The notes beneath the pieces are model-generated. The model saw only the letters and a program-made list of their open reading frames with translations. It ran no database searches and was not told the origin of the DNA. Both the position numbers and the translations under genes were made by a program. Of a stretch of DNA of 64,000 nt, positions 22,201 through 33,300 are shown piece by piece; position 1 is the stretch's first letter, and each line of letters opens with the position of its first letter. This DNA comes from Plecoglossus altivelis (Eukaryota; Chordata; Actinopteri; Osmeriformes; Plecoglossidae), in contig BROE01000009.1 of NCBI GenBank assembly GCA_036571765.1, positions 12,466,260 to 12,530,259 of the forward strand, given 5' to 3'.

Positions 22201-25200
22201 GCCTGCAATTTCTCTCTGCCTGATAAACATGCTGATTAAAGCGAACGGCGTGTAAAACCTTTGATACTCTCCTAAATGAAATCCATGCTCAGCCTGGGGC
22301 CGTGACGCATCCCGCGCCACACAGCGCTCCAAGCAGACATGCCAGCTAATCAGATAAAGAATATATACAGTCTCGGTACGCGCGTGTGTGGGAACGCTGT
22401 GTGTGTGGGAACGCGTGTGTGTGGGAACGCGCGTGTGTGGGAACGCGCGTGTGTGGGAACGCGCGTGTGTGACAGGACAAGAGAGAGACGCAGCAGGCCG
22501 TGGGCAGAGTGTGGGGACAGGGAGAGAAGAGACTAACAGACTATGGGAGCACACACATGCACGTATTTCCACATTCACACACACACACACACAACACACA
22601 GCACACACACACTAATGGCTTGTTGTTCAAAAAAAAATATATATAATATATATTTTTTTTTAAAACATTTCCATGAGGGAAAACACTTTATTTAAAAAGG
22701 GATTTCAGTGTGTTAACTGGGTAGAATTACTTTGCTATATTGGTATGAACATAACTTCAGTTGACTGTGATGCTGTGTGACAGTAATGAGTCCAGACTGA
22801 TCCGAGCTCTCCACAGAGCAGGGAGAGCTGGAGGCACAGTCGAGGCGAGGCTAGGTAGGGCTGGGGAGGTGGGCTGGGGAGGGGGGGCTGGGGAGGGAAT
22901 GAGGGACGTACTAAGCTCCACTATGATATTGCCATAACCTTTCTCTGGAAATGCTGTCAGCTTCTGTGGAGTAAATCAGAAATGAGCCAGCGAAAGAGAG
23001 AGTGACAGAGAGGAAAAAAGGCAAGAGGCAAAGAGAGAGAGAGACGGGGACAGACCGAGATAAAGAGGGCAACTAAAAGAGGAAATTGAAGGAAAAGAGA
23101 GACAGAGAATGTGACAGAGAGAAGGGGAAAATGGAAGAAGTCCCATGTTTAAATGGTATACAAGCATGAACAAATATGCTGAGTAGCTCAGCTCTGAACC
23201 CAGCAGGGCTTGACAGATTAACAACAAAAACAGCTTTCATCCTCTCCATTTCTTTTCTCCTTCGACCTCACTCTTTCTCCATCTCTTTCCACCCTCTCTC
23301 TCCAACTCCTGCTCTCCTACTCATCTCCTCGCTCTCTCACGGTTCATTGGGGAGGTTGGAGACAGAGTAACTATCCTCTGCCTGGCCTTTAAAGGGTAAA
23401 ATCAGTGAAGTCCAACACAGCGGTATATTCTCTGCCCTGTTCTTTCTCTCTGAGTCTCACCACCGAGTCTCCAACTCTGACCCAGACAGTAAGAAGCAGT
23501 CAGCCTTCCAGTCCTCCACAGCACTGACATCTCAGCCGTCAGGTTATCAGCATCACTGTGAAGCCTTTCTTGAAAACTGTTGTTTTTGGGTGCCTCTTTT
23601 GGTTTCGATGCTGTTAAAGCCTATCTGGGAGACAGGGGTGGAGGGAGAGTGGGCCGGCTCTGCTCTGGGCCGGACAAAACCACTTGGATTTCCTCAATTC
23701 TAGACATACTTTCTCCTCTGCAGTGGAAAAGACGCAAGGGATCCCTGCAGGAGAGAGAAGGGATGAATCCTGGAAGAACCCGAGAGCGAGTCCTGTGCGT
23801 CTGAACAGCGCTATAAAAACACACACTTTGATTCGGTCCTGCTTGGAATATGTATCCAAATGTTTTATCGTTGGATAATATGCGCGAGGCGGTTTGCGAA
23901 GTGCTCTGTGGGATAAAACACTTTATATCTGGAGTAATATCTGGCCAAACAGTGTTTATATAGAGTTTCAGTAGGGGCCTTGGAGAAGAGCTTCAATAAT
24001 GATCATATAAATCACAGCAGAGGTCACTGGGACTTCCTGAATCCCAAAATGCACCTCTCCCTCCATCCATGACCGTCGTCCAGGGTTAGCGAGGAGATCC
24101 TAGACAAGCCTCGCACCTCCCCACCCCATGGCGATGATCCAAGGTCAGCTCCCTGATTGTAACCCGTGATGATCCCAGTTCACATTAGGAGTTACCAGAC
24201 TGATCCAGGATCTGGGCCCTCAGGTTAACTGTTCCTCCCTGAGCTCCACTTCTGGCACATGGAAGGGACCCTGAGGAGCCCCCATCATAGGCAGACTAAA
24301 CAAAAGGCTGATTTGGCCCTGTGGTAGACAGGGAGGGGTCCATTAATGAGGATCTAAAGCGTCGTGCTCTAGATCCCCCCCCTCCCCCCCAGCACGTTCT
24401 CTGGCCCCCGAGTCATGTCCATCAGGGCACTTAGCCCCATGCAGTCATTAACTTCTGTTACTAATTGTCAAATTCATTAAGGCAGCCCTCCCCTTGCCTT
24501 CTGTGCTGTGAATGGATGGAAGGGCTGGGGTGAGTGATGAAGATGCTGCAGCTGCCCAGGTTAAGGCTGGCAGACATGTTCCAACAGAAAGACCACAAAG
24601 GGACCATTAGGCTCTACTTCAAGTTAGCAAGTATGCGTGTGCGTGTGACTGTGATTATACCTCGTGGTTTAAGAAGCCTCTGCGGTCATGCTGCCAGTCT
24701 CGTGGACGTTGACAGACGTAGGCATTTCACAGATGGATGAGAACAACGTTTGCACATCGGTGTGTAAACGATTTGCACATCGACGTAGGTGAAAAGCGTT
24801 GTGTTTATACGATTCTGAACCTACTGACTCACACACGCAGCGTATGTAATCTGGTATGAACAGTCAGCACAGAAGGGCTGGAAATTAATTTAAGTGCCTC
24901 GAATGACGGGCTGAAGGGCATTGGGAGACCAAAACACACACACTCTACTGCATCATAGTGTCCTCACTGTCATACCAGCACTATACAGCCCCTACCTCTC
25001 ACACACACCACCTCCCACCCCCCCCCCCATCTCCACCGCTCATGTATCCATGGGGGAGCCAGTGGACAGGACATGGCTTTAATGGAACCTCCATTACTTT
25101 GGCACGCAGTAATGTAATAGGATTGTCCTGTTCTGCTACATGGGGGCCGGGGGAGGGAGGAAGGAATCACACAGAGAAGGAAGAAGGGGGGGGGGTCCAG

Positions 25201-28200
25201 GGGCCAACATACAGGGGTTTAATATAATTGGGAACCAGTCCAGGGGCGTGTTAGGGGTGTGTTAGGGGGCATGTTCAGACACCTTGAACATCTTCTGGTG
25301 ACAGGTGCCCTCCAGAGATGGGAGGAGGAGGAGGGCTCACAGCGTTTCTATGCGCCGTCTATTTGCTTATTCACCGGTATGTTCACCCGCTTCCCGATCC
25401 CGGTCTCGCACAGGCAGTGCTGTTTCAACCGTTAATCGTTCCCGGTCACGTAGCACATTGTCCCGGACTCTTCTTCATTGAACCGCTTCCAGCTGCTTGT
25501 ACGCCTACATACACAGTTCACGGCAACTTGAAGAAATGCGCCGCAACAACTTGGCGCACACGCTCCGCTGAGAAGTTTTGTGAAACAAACGCCTTCTAAA
25601 AACCTTCATCGAGTGCTTTCAAAGCCCCTCCCTGTGGGAGTGAGGCGGTTGGCGTGAAGCAGCTGTTGAAAGACGTTCTCTCCTTCCTTTGTGCTGAGGC
25701 CGAGCAGGCGGGACAACGTGACTCACCACGCGTCACGCCTCCACGGGGGAGGGAGGGAGGGAGGGAGAGAGAGAGAGAGAGAGGAGCAGGAACGACAAAC
25801 TTGGAACTGACCAGGACCGCTCCCTTGGCCGCTGCAGGACATGGTGAGTCAGAAATAGAGGAATGGGGGGAGAGAGAGAGGGAGAGAGGGAGAGAGAGAG
25901 AAAGAGAGAGAGAGAGAGGGAGAGAGGGAGAGAGGGAGAGAGGGAGAGAGAGGGAGAGAGAATTGGGCCTCGTCCGCAGGGGCCTGCTCACAGGTGCGGA
26001 CGGGCCGGGTCATGGAGGATGTGACACGGTCCATTGTCTCATCACCGTGGTGAGTGAGGCCTGACTATCACCAGCACCCACAGGCCCTATCAGGAGGAAG
26101 ACTGGGACAGAGCGAGGGAGGGAGATGGACAGAGAGAGAGTGGCAGAGGAAGAGACGGAGGGAGGAAGGGAGCGGAAGAGAGATTGAAAGAGAGGGAGAA
26201 GAGGGAGAGGGGGAAAGACAGACAAACAGAGAGAGGATGCAGAGAGGAAGACAGACGGGGAAGGGGGAGAACGAGAGAAACTGTCAACACTTCCTCATGG
26301 AGTGCTGTGGTGTTTGGACTGGAGACAGAGGAGCGCTGTTTTAGGGGTGTTTCAGCTTGTTTCTGTTCAGTCGTCTAGCCTGCAGTGTGCGCGCACACAC
26401 GCATACACGCACACACAGTCTGCGGATTGTGATTCATTTACAGTGACAGAGCTGTTTTCACCAATAGAGCCTGTGCATAAATATGCCAGGACTCACAGCT
26501 GGAACACGTAGAAATTCATCAGGGTTAAAAAGTAGAGAGATTAACGTTTCCTGGGTTTCCACAACGATATATGGGGCTGGGTAAATAGAGGCTTATGCAG
26601 ACGTCAGCTGGGTGGAGGTGGAGTGGTGAAGGGGAGGATGGAGGAGGGGAAGGATAGAGGGAGGAGGGAGGGCTTCAGGTAGGCTGTCCTCAGACAAGGG
26701 GCCCTAGACAACTTCCTGCTGAGGAAGAAGTTACTGTGGCAGGGAGAGTCTGGAGAGACTCTTTCTCAATGTGTTGAATTAGGACGATGCTTTGATGCAC
26801 AGCAGCGGGACAGAGGAGGGGGTATTTGAACCAGATATCATGCCCTCCTGTTCCATCCAAATGGACTGAATCCCAAAAATCATTGGAGGTCGACGTGAGT
26901 GGTTTTACCCACAACCTGCTACCAGCCAGACTATGAGTTAGGCTGGCTGGGTGTTCCCACAACCTCTGGACTGAGTCTGCTCAGGTCACAAGCTTATGAG
27001 GGGGTCCCTAATTAAAAACAAACAGGTTTTCCAAAAGGCACAGAGTAAAACTGCAATCCCTGCTCTGTCACCGGAGCAGCTGGGTAGAGATGGGAGTGTT
27101 TGGAGCGTCGCTTAGACAGGAAAGAATGTCAGGAACCACAGCATAACACACAACAGGAGCGGAGATGTCACTTTTGTCAGAATTGGACGTGAAACAGTCT
27201 CTCTGTCCATCTCTCTTTCACGCTCTCCGTTTCTCTCTGTCTTTCTCTTTCCGCCTCTCTCCAGCCAAGAACACTTGATGGCTTCCTGGTGAGAGCGTCC
27301 AGTCAGAAGCGAGATAGATAGATAGAAATACAGATAGAGAGAGTGAAGCAGAGAGAGCCAAAGAGTCAGAGAGCCAGAGAGGGAGAGAAAAACAGAGGGA
27401 GGGGGCATGGCGCTGGTGCTGCTTCCCCTCCCTCTCTCCCTCCTCTCCAGCCAAGAACACTTGATGGCTTCCTGGTGAGAGCGTCCAGTCAGAAGCGAGA
27501 TAGATAGATAGAAATACAGATAGAGAGAGTGAAGCAGAGAGGAGCCAGAAGAGGTTCAGAGAGCCAGAGAGAACGGTGGAGAGAAAACAGAGGAGCAGGC
27601 ATGGCCTGGGTTGTGCTTCCCCTCTCCCCCTCTCTCCCTCCTTCTCTCTCCCTCTCCTCCCTTCTCTTCTCCTCTCTCTCTCCCTCTCTCTCTCCCTCTC
27701 TTCACTCCAGACTCCAGACTGTGTTTTTCTTCAACTGGTTATGGCCCGAGCTGCAGGAGGTGATGGGGCCAGCCACAAATATTTCTCTCTGGGAATGCTT
27801 AGCAAAACAAACATCAAAGTTTTTTGGGGGGGGGTGGGGGTTGGAAGGGCTGCGAGTTGAGAGAGTGAGTGAGAGCAATCCCTCAGCCAAAGTGTCAGAC
27901 GCAGGACAGCTGACTATAAAAAGGGTGAACAACTAGAGTAGAGCCGTCTGGGCACTCGCTCCGTCCTTTAGGGACCGACCCAACTCTCTCCTCTCACTTC
28001 CTGTGAGAAACAAAGTAAGACTGCGACTGCTCTTGGACACGTTCCCTTTGAAACGTGAATGGTGATAATTAGACAACAGCTTGGGAAGATCGCTTACCCA
28101 CCAAAATGGTTAGCAGGAGGCACAGACCAAGCAACGACTGGGAGCGGACTGCGATCCAGCCAGATCTGGCTGAGCGGAAGACTCAACACACGCACGCATT

Positions 28201-30289
28201 CACAGGCACCAACACCTATATATTCATACAATACAGTATGGGGCTTTTTCCAGGAGTACACACACAGCCCACAAATTCTCTCTATGGGAGTAATGTTGGA
28301 GCAGGCAGTGTTAGTGGCTCATGCCCTTGGCAAGCTCAGATAAGGCTATCTGTTTCTATCATCACTAAACAAGATTGAGCAAAGTACATTAAGCAGAAAA
28401 CTACAAACAAATGCCAAAGGCTTCAGGCTAGGGCTCTTTATCTCGTGTTTGCGGGGACTGTTCGGGTCTGTCGGTCGAAGCAAGGGAGGGGGGGAAGGAG
28501 GGGGGGGAGAGGGAAATGGGCCTGTGTCTAATAGATCCTGTCCCGCCACTTCCACACAGCCGGAGAACAATACTGGCGGCCATTATCTCAGCCGTAATGC
28601 TATCCTTCCTCGTGTGCAAAACAAGCCGCAATCTCGCCCCACTGCCTCTGTGTCCACCGACACAAATATGAGCTGTCCCGAGGAACGGACAACAATGGCT
28701 GTCGCGTACACACACACACACACAGACACACACACACACGCGCACGCACACACACACACACACACCGAGGGCTGGGCAAACTGAAGGAAGCTACGCTAGC
28801 TCCTTTCTCAGGAAACTGGAACAGACCTGGTGGTTATAGTAGCTCTCTTCCATAGTATTTCCTGAAACATTTCTGAGGTTGCACCGTCTAGGTTGTTGCT
28901 GTAGCAACACAAGTGAACAACGAGGGAGCGAAACATCTTAAGCTCCAGAAAACAGGTACATCAGGCCCCCATTAGCCAGCTTATTGATCTGAATCGGCTA
29001 GCCTAAACCCCTTGTTGTGACCTCTCCAGTCATGATTTATGTATAAGCAGCTTTTAAAAAAAATAAATCCATGTCCTTTCGAGGCACCACGTGCGCGAAC
29101 ATCTAGGGTCGAAACATGCCTGTAACCAGAGAAGGAAAGGCAGGGAGGGTGTGGATAGACCCCCTTACACCTCCACCTCCCCCCCCCCCCCTCCCCTACT
29201 CCTGCCCCGTCCCACCACCCCTCAAATCAATACCTCCAGGTTTACCAGTGCACTCCTCCCACCTGCCCTACTCCCTCCCTCCCTCCGTTCTTCTCGTTCT
29301 CTCTGCTCTCCCTCTCCAGTTGTCTCCTCTCACAGCGGGGGGCAGCAGCAGCCAGGCACCTGCTGCAGCCACACCACCTCTCAGGAGGCGATGAAAGTGG
29401 GCTGCGACAACATCAGCAAAGAGCAAGACAGAGACGAGAGAGGAGGGGCAATGTTTGGACTTGTGGACAAGTCCCTCTCCAGTCTCAGTGGGGCCCTGCT
29501 GATATTGATAATTGCTGGGTAGGAGAGGGGTGGGTAGGGGTGAAGGGGGGGGGTGCGTGTGCGTTTAGGAGCGATGTTATCAGACGATATAATCGTTTTC
29601 TTTAACACGCACCAACAGAAGGGGAATGTCTGAACATCGACAAAGGCCCAAGAGGTACAGCTCACTTCTCGCAGGTATTTTTTTGTGAAAAACAACAATA
29701 GGAGGAGAGGGAAGAATGGTTTAGGAACTCAGCCAATGCCGCCCTGAGATATCAGCTCCTCGAACTTCAATCCGAAGCCGTTCCTGAAAAGTCCGAAAGG
29801 TCACTCATAGGAGAGAGTAGTGGAACATAACATCCACATCTCCGGAGAGAGAAAGGGAATAAGGGACTGATAAGCCATGAGTCAAGTTCTTACTAATTGG
29901 ATCTCTCATGAGAATATATGATATAATCTCTTATCACTTATTTAATGGTGCCGTTTTTCAGTACATGTAAGATCAAAGGTTGCACGATTGATATACAATT
30001 CCACATCTTTAATAATAGTGCATTTTATCAAGTCGATTATTAAAGTACTATTTCCCACGACACATTGATGCTACATACTACATACGTGCTGTCCTAATTG
30101 GAATAGTACTGTCATATGATCTAATCTGTTGCTCTTCTGGAACATTCTGACAGGGCATTCTGCTGATGAGAGATGAGGGGAAATCTTGAAGCAGAAGAGG
30201 AGGCTTCCAGCTCAGAGTGTGGACAGCCCACAGACAGACCTGTTATCATGTAACTCAGGCCCTCTGTGACATGACCTTCAAAGGACAGG

Positions 30290-30331
<42 letters not shown>

Positions 30332-33300
30332 AGACAGACACACACACACACACACACACACACAGTTATATGCACGCACGCTCACACAAACGTGCGCACA
30401 CATCCTCGCACACACATGCACTCGCGCGCGCACACTCGCAGACGCACACGCACGCACACACGCAGGGTCACGGGGCAGAAAGGGCCAGTGTGTCAGGTCA
30501 GAGCGGAGAACGAGGGATGAAGGACTTGAGGGATGTGAGATGACTAATCTAAACCTCAGTGTGGGCCTGCAGGGAGCCCGGACTTACTGCCAGGGGTGAC
30601 TGACACTGTGGATCTCAATCACAGCACACACACGCACGCGCACGAGCACAAACACACGCACGCACACACACACACGCACGCACACACATACACACACACA
30701 GCAGCAGCAGACTGAACATGTAGAGCTACACTCACCAGGAATGAAAGAGAACAGGACAAGGAGGAGCGCTTCAATCCACGCTGACATGAAGAGACAAACC
30801 TGCAGTTGAAATAGATATAGAAGAAGGAAAAGGTCCTCCTAGCCCGTTGTGAAAACAGTTATTTCTCCCCCTCAAAGAGCAGGTTCAAAGATCAGGGCGG
30901 CGCGGCAGGACAGGCTGGGTCTGGAGTGGCTCGCCCCTCTCTCAGGTTACTCACATCAAAGACTGGGAGCCAAACACAGCCAGCCAAGAGAGGAGAGACA
31001 GACCGGGGGTGGGGGGTGGGGGGGGGGCATTGTCACTCAGCGATTATCACCACCACTGAGGAAGGGGCGGGAAGGGGGGGTTGGCTATGGAGGGAGGAAC
31101 CGTCAAATTTGGGAATTTTCAGTTCTCAATTGACAATGGGGCCGAAAATGATCCTGTCTTCTGGTTCTGAATAGAACTGAAGCTCGTTTCAGACGGCAGG
31201 GTGTGGGACGGCTACGTCTGATCTGGCAGTGCCTGGGAGCCGTCCATAGGTGGCACTGTTGGCTCACGTTTACGAGCTGACTCGAGCGAGAGGGTGTGGG
31301 GAGAACATCCACACCAACTCATCACTGTTTGGGAGAGGAAAAAGTCTTTCATCTGCGTTCAAGTGTCAACTGCCAAATGTAATTTTATAACTTTATAACT
31401 AATTAATTCAAACTGCTAGGGTGAATCTTTCAAAATATCACACTTCCCAAAAAGAAGACATTTTTCGTGGCTAAAACTGTTCTTTTCCTGTGTGAATGAC
31501 TTAACAACTAATTATCTGAAGAAGGCTTTTTTCCCTCCTCCTCTTCCGTCCAACACCATCAAATCAGCCAGCAAACCTGAGGTGGAGAAAACGTGAGGCT
31601 TGAATAAACTGGCTCCTCAGGAGAAACAAGCGCTAAAAAAGCCCCAGACAATCCTCCAGAACCGATGGCCAGCTCTGTACACATCAAGTCAACGAGGGAA
31701 ACTAACAATACAGTCAATTAAAATGTCCGACAAGCACCTACTGTACTTTCACTCATCTCAGCAAAATGTCAGAAATAACAAACAAAAAAAATCACACCAC
31801 AGCGATTAGTAAAGAAACTCACAAAAAGCAGAAAGCAAAGGAGTGGAGGGTGTTGATATGGACTACAAAAGAATACCAAACAAAACGAGAAGACATTTGG
31901 TGTTTTCTCCGATTGGCCCTGTGGGTTGGCGAAAGGAGGAGGAGGAGGGGGAGGGGGAGGGGGAGGAGGAGGGGGGGAGAAGGAGGAAAGCTTGTTTACG
32001 GAGCAGGCCTGTTCCCTCTGCTACAGCCCTGCGAGAGGTAAACACACGGCGGACTGGCTGTCTGCTGGCTCTAGGGAGGCCCCCTGGGAGGGCCCCCTAC
32101 ACTAACCTGTGGCCCTGCTCAGGTCAGGGGTCACCTCAGAAGTGCCCTGGAAATGGGAAATTAGCAGAACCTAGCAATCACAGAGCAGGAGCTGGCCATT
32201 GAGAGAGAAGTGTGCCTGTGTGTATGTTTTTGTGAGTGTGTGAGAGTGTGAAAAAAGACAGAGAGAGGGAGAAAGAGAGAGAAAGAGGGAGAAAGAGAGA
32301 GAGGGAGAAAGAAAGAGAGAGGGAGAAAGAGAGAGAGAGGAAGAGAGAAATGGAGGGAAAGAACTGGGCACCAGAAAGAAATATTGAGACGAAAAACGAA
32401 AGAGAGAGAGAGCGAGAGAGAGCAAAACGCCCTGAGGCAGGTTCACTGGCCCTTCACTGTCATGCAGTGTGTGTGTGTGTGTGTTTGTGGAAACAGAAAG
32501 GCCAAGTCCAGTCCTAGCGCTGGATGAACATATCTCCATGCAGACCCACAGGGAAAGCACTTTTACTCTTCCTGTTTACACCGGCAGGCCATCTCTGTCC
32601 CAACACAACCTCCAACACACACACACACACACACACACAAAAACTCAATTTTGCTGGTGCTAGCCTTTAGAGTGTAACTGGGGAGGAAAGGTGCTGGGCT
32701 GGATCAGTCCACCAGCACTCGTACAGCTGGATGCTCTGACAGGGGGGAGGGAGTGCTCCTCTTGAAGTGGTTGTCCAGGTAGCGCTGCCCTGGCTGGAGG
32801 CAGTGGAGCAGGCGCTAGCAGGTGTGTGTTAAACACACATGCAACCGTGACTAACGCCCGCCAGACTCGCTCCAGGCACCACCACCAACCTCATCCATTA
32901 TTTGGCGCCAAATTAATATTTTCTCACCATCCTGAAAATGTAGTTTTGTGTGTGTGTGTGCGTATGTGTTTTTTGGGGGGTGACATATCAAATGATATTT
33001 TTGAGTCAGATCTTTGTCATCTGGGCTGAAGACCTTGAACATTCCCTGCTAGCCCTGTGTGTAGAGAGGACACCAGAACAGTTCAGCTCCCGAGTGCTCA
33101 GTAAAGTTAGCACAAAACCAGAATTAGCATCCCAGCCCTACAGAGACTGACGTGACAGAGCTCAGGCAGCAATGCTAGCACATGATAATAATGTCCCGTA
33201 ATGCAATTGGCCGCCGCTTTTTCCCATACAATAAAATGGGGATTCGAACTTGCGCCAGTTTGACGGGCAGTCGAAGGCTCTAGCCACTACTACCCCCACC

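Noticed and set aside
24376..24400. CCAGAGAACGTG on the minus strand, tested as QRVRVENV codons
   Set aside because: The preceding bases are poly-G and do not encode the expected residues.
25673..25700. GAGAACGT sequence tested as the end of the missing dph6 exon 4
   Set aside because: It is not followed by a usable donor (gtcttt) and the upstream frame does not read SDYQRVRV.
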